Numbered from the stretch's first letter, positions 1-10,432 are shown. The stretch is DNA of 64,000 nucleotides from Dermatemys mawii (GCA_007922305.1 ML677333.1:13122541-13186540), one strand, 5' to 3'. Made by a program: numbers and translations. Notes: generated by a model from the letters alone, not told the origin.

Positions 1-480
1 ACTCCTGAACACGTCAAAGAGATTCTTTTCAGTCAGGAATCTAGCAAGAACAAATTTATTTTTTATATATTTCTACTTGGATGTGTCTGCACTCAAGTAG
101 ATCACAGAGACCTCTGGTTTCAAGATCAGCTTAGTATAGGAGCTTCAAAAGACTGAAATAGAACAGCACATTTTAGTAACAGCAGCAGCCATTTTTCTAG
201 TGCTATTAAACATGATTGGAAACTTGAATTCATATACCTGAATGCTAGTAGTGATTGGACATTCTGGGTATCAGACTCTTTCTGTGGAGGGGACTGAACT
301 GCATTTTTAAATATGATCTATGTGCAGGGGCATATACTAACCTTAATAATATAAATCAGATTTTTCACAACAGTGGTTCACTTGTGCATTCAGATATCCT
401 AATTACATGCAGTCATGGTAAGCTTTTCATTGAAAGAGTACCCTGAAGATTAGACTCCTCATTAGGAGTCTTTTATCACT
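1..480. other. Upstream flank, nothing recognised
   Basis: AT-rich sequence without a convincing ORF, known repeat or regulatory signature. The 63-codon open frame at 255-446 has no family resemblance and is of a length expected by chance. Confidence 0.5.
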
Positions 481-489
481 ATTGAGATG

Positions 490-640
490 AATACGGAGGG
501 ATTGTCTACATGGGGAATTTTACCAGCATAATTGTACTGGTGTAACTCCCCACATGCATGCTTGTTTTGGAATAAGCGTATTCACATGGAGAGTTATACC
601 AATATACTTATACCCCTTTTTTTTATATACTTATACCCCT
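490..640. repeat. Probable MITE fragment
   Basis: A segment starting near GTCTACATGGGGAATTT and containing ACCAGCATAATTGTACTGG resembles the ends of reptile DNA-transposon fragments. It finishes in a short direct duplication of a TATACTTATACCCCT unit at about 604-640, directly against the next MITE. Ends are not certain. Confidence 0.4.
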
Positions 641-642
641 AC

Positions 643-1038
643 GGTCTGGTCTACACTACAGTGTTAGATCAGTGCAAGGCAGTTTAGATAGACCTATGTA
701 AGTGTCAACACTTAAATTTCACTACTGCTGATATAATTGCCCTGCTATACCAACTTAACTTGACCTCCATGAGTGGCATGGAACCAAGGCTGATGTGGCT
801 AGGTTGATGCAGAGTCAGTATATATAAAGCACTGCTTAAATTGACTGTTACTGGCCTCCACAAGTCATCCCATAATGCCCCACACTGACAGTATAATTGA
901 TACAAGTGCTCCAGGTGAGGATGCGCTCCTGACAACACAAGAAGTGAAGTGTAGACATCTCCAAGCAATGTAATTACTGCGATACCTGTATGCTGACATA
1001 AATTAGTTCAACTTAATTTTGTAGTGTAGACATGGCTT
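643..1038. mobile_element. Harbinger-like MITE with GTCTACACTACA ends
   Basis: The left end GGTCTACACTACAG and right end TTGTAGTGTAGACATGG are inverted copies of an 11-12-bp TCTACACTACA core. This is the terminal motif shared by several other elements in the window. There is no coding capacity. A clean target duplication was not found, so the outer bases are approximate. Confidence 0.65.
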
Positions 1039-1039
1039 A

Positions 1040-1560
1040 AATCTTACATTTTTACAATACTATGTTGCTCTATTTCCTGCAGGAGTGAATTGGAACCAGA
1101 TCAACCACCTCTCGAATCTAACTTTTTTTTTAATTAAACCTTATGGTTGCAAGATTATTTATGGGGTTACATTTTTGAAGGCTAACTGACAACCTGAAAC
1201 AATAGCTCACAGAAAAGCACGAATTGCTCCATTTACCTCACTAGGTGTTAACTGTGAAACATAATTATGGTATTAACAAGTTCACCAGTGATTAAAGCAG
1301 ACAAGAAAGAAACAGAAGTTGCACTGGAAGTCTGCAGGCTCTATTGTCAGCAGTATTCTGTTGTATATCAGGAGTGAGTAGAGCTAGAAGTGTAGAAACT
1401 GAATACTGGGAAAGTAATATCACCCACATCTGATTTGACCTCTGGTTACTAGCAATTTTCATGTCAGGTACTCTGATGTCTTTCCTCCTGTACTTGGCTT
1501 GTTGTTTAAACTCTTGAAGACACTTTATTCAGGTGTCAAAAATATCGATTAGTATGTTCT
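1040..1560. other. Upstream flank, nothing recognised
   Basis: AT-rich, non-repetitive by eye, with no ORF of note. Confidence 0.4.
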
Positions 1561-2165
1561 CCTCTTATCTAACTGTTCCTTCAGTGGATACTTTGGAAGA
1601 TCTTCCTCATCCTCCCATCAACTTTCTGTGGATGTTCCTGCAACATACTTCTCACTGGCCTTGACAAATGTAATCTTGCCACACTCATACCCATTCAGAA
1701 TGGTTCTACAAAGAACATTTTCCTAACCCACTGCTTTGACCATTTCACCCTCCTTTTTGCATCCTTACAGTGGTTTGGTCTTCTCTATTGTATCAAACAG
1801 CTAATCAGCACTCTATCAATCTCTCTATTCTGCCTTGAATCAGCTCATGTCATCAGCCTCCATCGCCCATTTGTTACGTTTTTCAAACAAGTTACTGTAT
1901 GCTTTAGTCCACCCTGCCCCTCACACTTGGGAGGAGCTGCCTGTAAATATCCACAAGGCTAATTCCTTATCCCCCTTAACACTTTCCTGTTCTGTGATAC
2001 CTAACCCCACCCCCCACAACAGTAAAGCTGTTAGCGGCCTGAGGCCTCTGAGCAACGCTATCTCCTTGCCTCTCCTCTGTCATTTCCTCTTAGATTGTAA
2101 ATTTATATGGCAGGGGCCATGCTCTTGGTGCATTTGTACAGCCCCTTGCACAAGGCGGTGCTTGG
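1560..2165 (+). mobile_element. 3' end of an old CR1/L3-like LINE
   Basis: In the + frame near 1835-1990 the translation contains RFSNKLLYALVHPAPHTWEE then LPVNIHKANSLS. This resembles the W-LP--IR-A-SL motif found at the 3' end of CR1/L2-type reverse-transcriptase ORFs. It is followed by a 3'-UTR-like stretch (AGATTGTAAATTTAT, GGCAGGGGCCATG, TTTGTACAGCCCCTTGCACAA) that I know as a common reptile LINE tail. The copy is diverged and truncated at 5'. It stops where the CpG-rich promoter begins. Confidence 0.6.
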
Positions 2166-2532
2166 CTGTGACGGCTTGGCCCACCACTAACGAGGCTGAC
2201 GCGCGCTTTGTCCCGCTGCCGTTTCCTGACTCGCCCCTCTGGGCTGCAGGCGCCACCTCCTTGGTCCCAGGGACCCATCCCCTGCTTCGCTCCCGCCGTT
2301 ACGCTCTCTGGTACCGACCCCCCATTAACGGGCTTCCGCCGCTCCTACCCCGGCATGCTCCGACTCATAGCGCCCTCCCCGCCCAGCCAGGCCCGCTCCT
2401 CCGGGGGCGCCACCGACGCCTCCCCGTGAGAGCGGGGCTGGAACGAGAAATCTAGATTCTAGAGGACCGCGACCCAACGGCTAGTTCCCCCCGCCTCCGC
2501 AGGTCACTAGTCACTACCGGGTCAAAGGGCAG

Positions 2533-2540
2533 CCGGAAGT
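2533..2540 (+). promoter_or_regulatory. ETS/GABP-type site CCGGAAGT
   Basis: This is an exact match to the ETS-family consensus in the CpG-rich region just before the start codon. Such sites close to the start are common in promoters of ribosome-biogenesis and other housekeeping genes. That it is used here is an inference from position. Confidence 0.5.
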
Positions 2541-2651
2541 CGCGGCGCGAGGGATTCGTTCCGGGTCGCGGATTCCGTCGCGTGCCCTGACTTCTGCTTG
2601 GCCGGCAAAGCGAGAGACGCGAGCCGGGAGTCAGAGAAGGTGGCGGCGGCC

Positions 2652-2717
2652 ATGCAGGTCTCCAGCCTCAACGAGGTGAAGATCTACAGCCTGAGCGCTG
2701 GCCGGAGCCTCCCCGAG
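2652..2717 (+). CDS. NOL10: NOL10 coding exon 1 (residues 1-22)
   Basis: It encodes MQVSSLNEVKIYSLSAGRSLPE and ends at a GAG|gtgagc donor, phase 0. The start is in GGCCATGC context with G at -3. The frame is open upstream, but the only upstream start-like codon there is a TTG at 2598, so the ATG is preferred. This segment opens the first blade of the WD40 propeller. The 5' UTR continues leftward through CpG-rich sequence. Confidence 0.95.
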
Positions 2718-3399
2718 GTGAGCGAGGGCGGCCCCTCCCCCACTGCCCGCAGGGATCTCGCCCCTCCCCCGTCACTATCTCCGCGGGTAGGGGGTGGGGC
2801 GCGGTCTGTGCTCCCGCTTTGGGGGCGGGAGCTGCACAGAGCACCCCCGTGCGCCCCATCCCGGTCCTGCAAAGCTGGGTCTGCTGCAGGGGAACCGCTG
2901 CCCCTGCGCCGTCTGCTGCCCCCTCCCCTCCGCGCCGGGCCCACGTCTGCTGGGGAGGGGTCGCTCAGGTTGGTATGAGTCGGAGTGGCTGAAACCCCCT
3001 TAAACTTTGTGCGTGAAACTGACAGAGCGACGGCTCAGCTCAGGCATGTCCGTGGTGGAAATACTCCGACCCGAACACTGTTCATAAAACTGTGCTTCCT
3101 CCCTCTTTGGCTGGAATAAAAGATTTCAAAAGGGACCCGCCACTCTTATTAGGTCAGATCTTGGACATTAATTGGTGTCGTAGCATCGATCGTGTGGCTT
3201 ATGTTGTTACATTTTGGACTTGTGTTTATGTAAATGTTTATGGAGAGAGAATACCTCAGACTTCCGAGATTAAGACAATCTCTAATTATCAGAGGTTGGG
3301 GAAATGTGAGCTATGGTAGATTATCCCCTTTTCTGTGCCTCCCTGCATCATGGTTATTTTGCATCTCTTCTAAAGCTTCTGGTATTAATTACTGTTGGT

Positions 3400-3465
3400 G
3401 ATTGATAGGATACTTAGGTTAGATGGACCTGTGGTCTGATCCACCTCTACAATTCCTCTGTTCAT
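3400..3465 (+). mobile_element. CR1-type LINE 3' tail fragment
   Basis: It contains TTAGATGGACCTGTGGTCTG followed by CAATTCCTCTGTTC, matching the usual 'ctagatggacc-ttggtctgac...ttcttatgttc' tail of reptile CR1 copies. Very short and diverged. Confidence 0.5.
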
Positions 3466-3808
3466 TCAGAGGTTATAAATAGTGGTAATATGTTTTAAAA
3501 ATCAAGTTTTAAGTTGATGGTATCCCATTAATATTTTTGTCGGTGTGTCACACTGATATCTGAGAAATGTAGGAATTGAACAGTGAAGAAAACTGAAGAA
3601 AAAATGTCTCATGACAAAATTCCAGTAATTTTGAGTGAAGTCTGTGCTTGTTTCACCTAAATTCACTGCCCTAATAATGACCTTTTACATATTTGTAGAT
3701 TGATTATATCATTCTCCTACACCCCGTTCCCAGTCTCTTTCTAGACTGCTGTCCTAAACCTTGGAATTGTAACCTGTTGGGCTTCTAGACTTTGACAAAA
3801 GTTGTGTT

Positions 3809-3981
3809 GCCAGTACGTTAGCTAGCACATGCTAACTAATACATTCAAAAAGTTTAGTGTAGACTATGAAGTTTATAGTTACAGCTAGGTAGGAGCCTTG
3901 TCTGCACTAGGCTGTTAAAACATGTTAATTAGTTAGCACGTGCTAACAGCACACCTTTAAGCCTCATCTAGACAAGGCCAG
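3809..3981. mobile_element. MITE fragment with AGACAAGGCC end
   Basis: Inverted arms GCTAGCACATGCTAACTAAT and ATTAGTTAGCACGTGCTAAC flank a short spacer that itself contains GTGTAGACTATG and CCTTGTCTGCACTAGG. The right end reads CATCTAGACAAGGCC, a variant of the terminal motif of the local MITE families. Left end not resolved. Confidence 0.5.
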
Positions 3982-4343
3982 AGTTGATGGCAAAGCTGTT
4001 TTTGTGAATCTGTAAGGCTGTGAATCTTAAGATTTTGTTTGGAAAAAAGTGTGTAACTGCTCTGATTGCAATGATAAACGTTCTGAATGTAAATAGCTGT
4101 GATAATCTGGTGAGACTCACTAACAGCACACTCAAGTTTTCAATTACTTATTTTCTTAAGTATGAAATTATTAAATATCTTCATGGAAATGTCTGCTTTG
4201 TTATACATAACACAATAAACAGAAAAAGAATTAATTTCACTGTTAGATCCTAGCTTTCTTTCACTGGCAAATTTAACTCAGACTTTCTTTTCCTAGCACT
4301 TAAATTAATAAACTGACAGCAATTATTTTATCTTTTCTTACAG

Positions 4344-4389
4344 TGGCTTTCTGATAAGAAGAAGAGAGCACTACAAAAGCAAAATGTGG
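4344..4389 (+). CDS. NOL10: NOL10 coding exon 2 (residues 23-37)
   Basis: A short exon of 46 nt preceded by a pyrimidine-rich tract and CAG, followed by gtaag. It encodes WLSDKKKRALQKQNV plus one base of the next codon. The lysine-rich stretch is characteristic of this position in NOL10. It leaves the frame with one base over, which exon 3 completes as an aspartate codon. Confidence 0.95.
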
Positions 4390-5140
4390 GTAAGTTGTCC
4401 TTAACACATACTGTTCAATAAAAATGGGTTGCATTTATATAGCATCCTAGTCCAGAAATAAATCAAAAAACTTTACAAACTGATTTAAGCGCTATATTTA
4501 TATCTTGCTTAGGTATGTAGATAGTTGGCAGCCACCTCTGGATTGAAGAGGCACAGCTGTAAATTGATGTAGATTATGGAGTCAAGAACTAAATTTTCTC
4601 ATGTGGAATATTGTACAGTTGACTGGATGAATTATGGGTTGTTTTTGAATTCCTATGAAGCATCAAGTGTTGGCCCTTGTAGGAAGTCGAACAGAATATA
4701 TGATAGGCCCTTTTTACGTATACATTATGATAAGATTGTATTTACATCATAAATTTGAGAATTATGACCCTCAAGGACAATGCAGCTGGTTATACTCACA
4801 TTTCTCAGCACCAAGTGCTGATATCAGAGCATTCTTTTCTGGCAAGAAGTCCTGTCACTAAGATCTGTTGATCAACTCAATATGCAAAATCCACATTTTA
4901 ATTAAACCCCCCTCTTCTTGTCCCAGACTCTATGCTGTTCAAAAATGCATTGTTGTGCCCCTCTGCCTAGAGATCGGGAGAGAAACAAAGCACCCTTTTA
5001 CTCTGGATTTTTGTGCTTTTTAAAATTTTTGGTATAAATGCTGTAGTGATAACTGCCATGTGGGAAGCTAAAATAGATAGATATATATATTGGGTTTTAT
5101 TGCACGAGCCCATAACAAAGGGCAATGTGATACACTATAT

Positions 5141-5633
5141 CAGGGTTTCTTAGTCCAAGGGTCAGGACCCAAAATTGGGTTGCCAGAATGTTTCAGAGAG
5201 TTGTGTGGCAACTCCTGTGGCTATAGTCCTGTGGAGCTGGATGGGCTGCCTCCCTGCTCCAGGAAACCTCTGGGGTCCCAGTGCAACTCAGGTTAAGCCC
5301 AGCCATTACGATAATAGGAGTTCGGGTAGGCCAGATTTGAGTGAGTGTCACAGCAACCCCATGAGCCAGGTCAGAACTCCATGCAGGCAAATTTGGTCCA
5401 GTCAGGGAGGTGAGACCAAACCTGAGTGGTATTGCAACCCCGGAGGTTTCAGTGCCTGGAGTGGAGAGCCCTGCCCGTTCCATAGCACAGGAGTTGCAGT
5501 AGCCGCCACTAGGGGGTGAGTGCTGGGCGGGATCCAACTGAAACCACCTCCATCTCCAGATTATTTACTGGGTCATGACAGGCTGTAAACATTTAAAAAT
5601 GGGTCCTGAGCCCCAAAAGGTTGGGAACCACTG
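5141..5633. mobile_element. Non-autonomous hAT element, 493 bp
   Basis: The left end CAGGGTTTCTTAGTCC...GGTCAGGACCC is the diverged inverted copy of the right end GGGTCCTGAGCC...GGGAACCACTG. The CAGNG...CNCTG termini are those of hAT elements. It is flanked by 8-bp duplications CACTATAT (5133-5140) and CACTGTAT (5634-5641), 7 of 8 identical. The interior is GC-rich with no transposase. Confidence 0.85.
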
Positions 5634-5827
5634 CACTGTATAATGCTTCTTCTATGTAAGGTAAAAAGCTATTTAACACACCATCTGTACTATAATTATA
5701 CTAATATACTATAACTGAAGTGACATGATTTGTTCTGCATTGATATACTCTACTTCTAAAATTCACAGAATTTGCTGATCTATAAATTTATCACTCCGCA
5801 TTTTTGGAAGCAGTATTAATTAGTCTT

Positions 5828-6060
5828 AGGGGGATTCCGTGCATCTGCAGACTAGCAGAATTCATCAGTCTCGCATAATTTTGTATTGTACCACATAAAA
5901 AGCACTTTACCTAAGAAGTTCTGTAGTTCTCCCTTTTTCCCACCAGAGGACGCTGTGGCCCTGGAACAGCAAGCTGCCTTCATTGCTAGCTGTTCTAGTG
6001 TCCTAGCGGCCTCTTCTGGGGAAAAGCGGGACTGCATCACTTCCTAGGCAAAATGTTCTT
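5828..6060. mobile_element. Truncated relative of the adjacent GGGGGAATTC element
   Basis: It begins CTTAGGGGGATTCCGTGCATC, resembling the terminal GGGGGAATTCTGC of the next element, and includes CCAGAGGACGCTGTGGCC-type sequence. There is no matching right end. It may be a separate copy interrupted or truncated by its neighbour. Confidence 0.4.
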
Positions 6061-6075
6061 TTATGTGAGTAAATA

Positions 6076-6711
6076 CTCCTGGGGGAATTCTGCAGCACTG
6101 GGCACAGAATTTAGTAGAGTTCATCACAGCACCCCGCCCGCAGAGCCACGTTAGGACAGAGTGGGGCACGCAGGGCTGCTGGGCGGGGAGGGTCACAGAC
6201 TGGGGTTCAGAATGGCTAGTGGGGCAGGACAGACTGGAGCTAGGGGATGAGGAGGGCGGGGTCCCGGGCAGACGTGCCTGACAGAATGAGAGAGGCTTGG
6301 GGTCAGCCAGGGTCTGGGTGGTGGAGGCTTCCCAACACCCTAATAATCTCTCTTTCCCCCTCTCCCTCAAAGAAAAACCTACCCACACACAACACCCGCC
6401 AGGTTCACTCCTAGGCTCCTTCCCTCTCCCTCAACTCCTCCCTTACGCCAATACTAAGTTCTGTATTAATATGCCTCGTAAGGAATCTATTTGTCAAAAA
6501 AATTACCAGAATCTTATTTTGGGTCTGTATTGTTAGACACTTTCTGACAGATATTTTGAAACAAATTACCAAACTAATCCTAACTGACTTAATTATATTG
6601 TGTTGTTTTGACAAATAAAGCATACAGAATTTTGCAGAATTTTCAAATGTTTTGTGCAGAATTTTTAATTTTTTTGGTGCTGAAATTTTTGGCACAGAAT
6701 TCCCCCAGTAG
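6076..6711. mobile_element. TA-flanked mariner/Tigger-like MITE, 636 bp
   Basis: Termini CTCCTGGGGGAATTCTGC and GGCACAGAATTCCCCCAGTAG are inverted repeats (CTNCTGGGGGAATTCTG). A TA dinucleotide sits on each side (6074-6075 and 6712-6713), as expected for Tc1/mariner-superfamily insertion. No transposase frame. The right end lies 139 bp before exon 3. Confidence 0.75.
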
Positions 6712-6850
6712 TATTATATTAAATGTTAATCACGCTTAAAATGAGGATTTTTGTCCTTTGTATAGTTACAAATGATACTGCCTTAGAAAACTTTGCCTGT
6801 CAAACAAAAGATGTTACCAGTTTTCTTTAATAGGAATGTTTTCTCTTCAG

Positions 6851-6949
6851 ATGTTCGCAGAAGAATTGAACTTATTCAAGACTTTGACATGCCCACAGTT
6901 AGCACAAAAATTAAGGTATCAAGGGATGGACACTATATTATGGCAACTG
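6851..6949 (+). CDS. NOL10: NOL10 coding exon 3 (residues 38-70)
   Basis: 99 nt between ttcttttc-like tract/CAG and gtaagt. It encodes DVRRRIELIQDFDMPTVSTK and onward to YIMAT. The DFDMPTVSTKIKVS segment forms a beta strand of the WD40 propeller in this family. A mariner-like element ends only about 140 bp upstream at 6711. Confidence 0.96.
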
Positions 6950-7909
6950 GTAAGTTAACTAAATGTTTATGTATGCCAAAAGCTAAATATTAGAAAATCT
7001 TGACCTGGAGGTACCTTACTGAAGGAGAGATGACTTTCTAGATAATTTTTAAGTGTCAATGTGTAGGTGCTTTTTCATTTTACTGTTACCACATGGTGAA
7101 CCTGGTAGCTCACATGTCATGATACTCCATGAAGCACTTTAAATAATGAAACCAGGTTTTGATTGTTTTTTTCAGATCAAAAGTAAATATCAGTGAAACT
7201 CTGTAAACATTTCATGGATTGGCCCAGGTTGCTGTAACCATATATTATTTGAGATAAAATGTACTATTTTAAGACATGATAGTTGCATGTCTCATTTTGG
7301 TGAATGAACAGGAAATGTCTTTAGTTACGACTCTCACTTTAATGGTAAAGTGTGTAGAGCAAATGTTTTCTTCCTTTTTCTTTCTATGGCTTTAGCCATT
7401 TTGGTTAAAATGCTCGTTATTATTACTATACAATAATCATATCTTATTTTAAATTAATCTGGCATTCTTTAAATGGCTGGAGGCATAATACTACAACTAA
7501 ACTTCACAGGATAATAACGGAGAATTAGTGATTTAAGCAGGCCTTGTTAATCTAATACAGTACACAGGCTTAGCCGTTCAAACTAATTAGAAGGTACTAT
7601 TGTTGTATCTAGTCACAGAGACCATTATCTTCATCTTAGATATGTGTGTGTGGTTTTCAGAATAAATCTCCAGCACCAAGGTCAAGGTTTTCAAAAATGG
7701 GTCTCTAAAGTTACATCCCTGCGTGGCTTGATTTGTAAAAGTTGCAAGCACTCAGCAGCTACCATTGATTTCTAGGGCTGAAGGTTCCAACAGTTCAAAT
7801 ACTGGCAAAAGTAAAAATTGTGCATACTTAAGACCTGACTCTGTTTAACTGATTGTTTTGAAAACACATTCTCTGGTTTGCTTATGTCAGGGATAAAACT
7901 GTTTTGCAG
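6950..7909 (+). other. NOL10: Intron 3 (960 bp)
   Basis: AT-rich sequence in which I recognise no repeat, RNA gene or ORF. Confidence 0.5.
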
Positions 7910-7987
7910 GAACATATAAACCAAGGATCCGGTGTTTTGATACCTATCAGTTATCCCTGAAATTTGAAAGATGCTTAGATTCTGAAG
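7910..7987 (+). CDS. NOL10: NOL10 coding exon 4 (residues 71-96)
   Basis: 78 nt, acceptor ttgcag, donor gtcagt. It encodes GTYKPRIRCFDTYQLSLKFE followed by RCLDSE. The RCFDTYQLSLKFE stretch is a WD-type strand-turn unit highly conserved from yeast Enp2 to human NOL10. One base is carried into exon 5. Confidence 0.96.
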
Positions 7988-9432
7988 GTCAGTAAATTAT
8001 ATGGCTTTAAACTGTGTATGGGAGGCAGTGTGGACCTGTGAACAGGGCACTGAAGTGGAGTAAAGAGACCTGTGTTCTGTTGTTAACTTGCTGTGATTTT
8101 ATGCAAGTCACTTTTTTTGTACATCCATTTTCCCATCTGTAAAAGGGGTATAATATTGCTTAGAGTATTTTGTAAAGCATTTTGAAATCTGTGGGGACTT
8201 AAATAACATACCTAAAGCAAAGCATAGGCTATCTGATTTACCTTGTAACTTAAGTTTGTAAGGTCGTAAGATTTTACATTGCACTTTTCTTGGTAATTGT
8301 TAGATCCAAATGTCCATGTATATCTTTGATCAGCCCAAATGGGATTTCTGTAAGTCAATAAGATTGCTAGAAAGTGAGCTAACAATCCTAGATAAACATG
8401 CTTTTATGGCTGGCTGGCCTTTTACAATATTTTAAAAAAAAAAAATTGCAATTTTTTTAATCAAATAATCTTTATCTAATCAGCTATCAAGAAAAGCAAT
8501 AAGTACAGAGTAAAACTTATTGATTTGCATACTCCTGTCTTGAGTAGTAGATACTGTCATATCGTTATTGCACTTTCTTCTTTCTAAGTGAACCAATCTA
8601 GTTAGTGTTCCAGAAAACTGTAAAAAGCTTTAATTTTTTCATTCAGTATCAAATTTAAATCTGCAAGCTAGTTAAGCAATTACGTATAATTAATAACCTT
8701 ATGTTCTTAATAGGATTTGAGCTTATTTGCCTTCTTTCCTATCTGAAAAGTGCTTTATGTATTGTGTTACTAGAAATGAATAAATAATTTCATCTATAAA
8801 ACTACATTAAAATATTGTTAAAGTTGTGTGGTTAAGTGCTCAAGATAAGAGAGAGGTAAGGTTGTACATGCAACTTTGTGTATATTTGTTATGATAACCT
8901 TTAAAGTTTAAAACAAATGAAGATGTAATCATGAAATTAAACATGTGTATAGTCTTCTGGTATGTCAGAAAAACAATCTGTGAAAGTCATTCAGTTTGAA
9001 AGAACACAGTAAACATTCTCCACAACTTCCTTCAGATTAAGTACAACAATTTAATAGTGGACACCTGCTGGCATATAAAAGCTGCCTAAATTTAACACAC
9101 ACACACCCCCCCCAAAAAAATTGCCGTTCTCTGACTTACCTAGCATCTAACTAGACTGAGTCAAAAAAGATATACTTGAGTATTATTTTAAGGAAAATAG
9201 TTTGTTTACAAGAATGATAAAACATTACTAGATGCTACATGTGTATCTCTCAGGCTTTAGAAAAGTATATGACGATTGTATTTGATCATGTAATTAAAGA
9301 TTGCATTCATAAAACTTTGACATCAGTGTGAACTGCTTACATGATGAAAGTTAAGCATTAAAGATCTAGGTAGCTGTAAATCATGTTTACAAAGTTGATT
9401 CCTAAACTTCCTTTATTCCTCCTCCTTCCCAG
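7988..9432 (+). other. NOL10: Intron 4 (1445 bp)
   Basis: Contains a MIR-type SINE at about 8020-8230 and a poly-A tract near 8433-8446. The remainder is AT-rich and unassigned. Confidence 0.5.
8020..8230 (+). mobile_element. MIR/CORE-SINE copy
   Basis: Recognisable order of MIR landmarks: GCAGTGTGGACCTGTGAACA, AGAGACCTGTGTTCT, GCAAGTCACTTTTT, CCATTTTCCCATCTGTAAAA, TTTGTAAAGCATTTTGAAAT. All are diverged, consistent with an ancient amniote SINE. Confidence 0.75.
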
Positions 9433-9470
9433 TGGTTACATTTGATATTTTATCGGATGATTACTCAAAG
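9433..9470 (+). CDS. NOL10: NOL10 coding exon 5 (residues 97-109)
   Basis: Only 38 nt, acceptor cccag, donor gtatgt. It encodes VVTFDILSDDYSK and returns the frame to phase 0. The size and position fit the known splitting of this conserved VTF-ILSDDYSK motif in vertebrate NOL10. Confidence 0.95.
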
Positions 9471-9808
9471 GTATGTTTAATAATTTATTTTTAATGTCAA
9501 TTCATGAAACTGAATTATTTTAAACTTCTATGTGTTAAAAGGATACTGCCAATACAAACTTTTGAAGTTGAGTTAAAAAAAATGAAAGTCCAGTTTCTTT
9601 AAATAGCATGCCCATAATCTTTAAAATGATCTTTAAACTGTTTTTTTTTCTTTGCCTTCGTTGTTTGGACGTCTTCTCCTGAATAGTCAGGTACAGGTCA
9701 AAGAACGAAACTGGAAGTTAATGCAAAGTTTGGTCAAAAATACAAAAAAAAATGAAATGTGAAAAAGAAGGAAATGTCTTTACTAATTTCTTTCAGTTAG
9801 ACATTTTA

Positions 9809-10198
9809 GGCCTTGTCTATATTTGCAGCAGCGTATAGTATATGTGTACCTCTATGCCTCAGTGATTAGCAGACTGTGTCAACACTGCGGTGTACAGCTA
9901 CACACGGCAGTGGAAGGTCCTCTCCCCACTGCTTCTCCCCTTTCCCTGCTGCCAGAGCCTTCAACTTTGGCAGGGAAAGGCTCCAACAGCAGGAAAGGGA
10001 CAAGGCAGTACACTGCTAAAAATAGCAGGGTAGATGCAAGAGGCATTTCTCAGGTGTGTAAAGAGCAGTGTGGGAGATATACTCCCACGGTTCTGGTGTG
10101 TCTTTACTCGCCTAAGCAGTTCCTCACCATCTACAGTATTGTTTATACCCATGCTAGGGGGCTCTTCTCTACATGCCTCTGTAAGTATAGACATAGCC
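9809..10198. mobile_element. Harbinger-like MITE, 390 bp, TTA duplication
   Basis: Left end GGCCTTGTCTATATTTGCAG and right end CTGTAAGTATAGACATAGCC form imperfect terminal inverted repeats. A TTA lies on each side (9806-9808 and 10199-10201), matching the 3-bp TWA duplication of PIF/Harbinger elements. Open frames inside (131 aa on +, 83 aa on -) have no family resemblance. Confidence 0.75.
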
Positions 10199-10299
10199 TT
10201 AGTCCCGATCATTCATAACTACAAGGTAGATACAAATTTTTCATACAGAAATGTGATTTTTTCAAATTGACTGTTCCTTTAATTTGTGTATGCCTTTAA

Positions 10300-10432
10300 G
10301 GTGCTGATTGATCAAGTTATTAACACGTGCTTAATATTTAGCATGTGAGTAATTTTGTTGACTTCAATATGACTACTCAGGTGTTTAAATTTAGTCATAT
10401 GCTTAAGTACCTTGCTGAATCAGGACCTCAGT
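10300..10432. repeat. Palindromic amniote repeat (TTGACTTCAAT type)
   Basis: Arms around AGCATGTGAGTAATTTTG and ATGACTACTCAGGTGTTTAA are imperfect inverted copies about a TTGACTTCAATA centre, followed by ACCTTGCTGAATCAGGACCTC. I know this layout as a widely dispersed reptile/bird palindromic repeat, probably an old non-autonomous DNA transposon. Confidence 0.6.

Larger units (their letters stand above)
2160..2980 (+). promoter_or_regulatory. NOL10: CpG-rich NOL10 promoter and 5' UTR region
   Basis: Base composition changes sharply near 2160 from AT-rich flank to GC-rich, CpG-dense sequence, and returns to AT-rich after about 2980. The block surrounds the start codon and first exon, as expected of a housekeeping CpG-island promoter. 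I see no TATA box at a suitable distance. An ETS/GABP-type CCGGAAGT lies at 2533-2540 on the + strand, about 112 bp before the ATG, and is a plausible core-promoter element. The transcription start cannot be fixed from sequence; it probably lies between about 2500 and 2620. No head-to-head partner gene is visible upstream within the window. Confidence 0.8.
2718..4343 (+). other. NOL10: Intron 1 (1626 bp)
   Basis: The first 260 bp are CpG-rich. A short CR1-type tail (TTAGATGGACCTGTGGTCTGA) is at about 3400-3465, and a MITE fragment with TAGCACATGCTAACTAAT / ATTAGTTAGCACGTGCTA inverted arms is at about 3809-3981. Otherwise unremarkable AT-rich sequence. Confidence 0.6.
4390..6850 (+). other. 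NOL10: Intron 2 (2461 bp)
   Basis: Holds a short MIR-like piece (GCATTTATATAGCATCC...ACTTTACAAAC, about 4424-4530), a 493-bp hAT element (5141-5633), a truncated and a complete GGGGGAATTC-ended element (about 5828-6060 and 6076-6711). The rest is unassigned AT-rich sequence. Confidence 0.6.

Noticed and set aside
1835..2455. 206-codon + strand open frame upstream of NOL10
   Set aside because: The first part is a LINE 3' remnant and the rest runs into CpG-rich promoter sequence where stops are rare. No family resemblance.
2598..2651. Upstream in-frame extension of NOL10 from position 2598
   Set aside because: It starts at TTG, not ATG. The ATG at 2652 gives the known NOL10 N-terminus and has G at -3.
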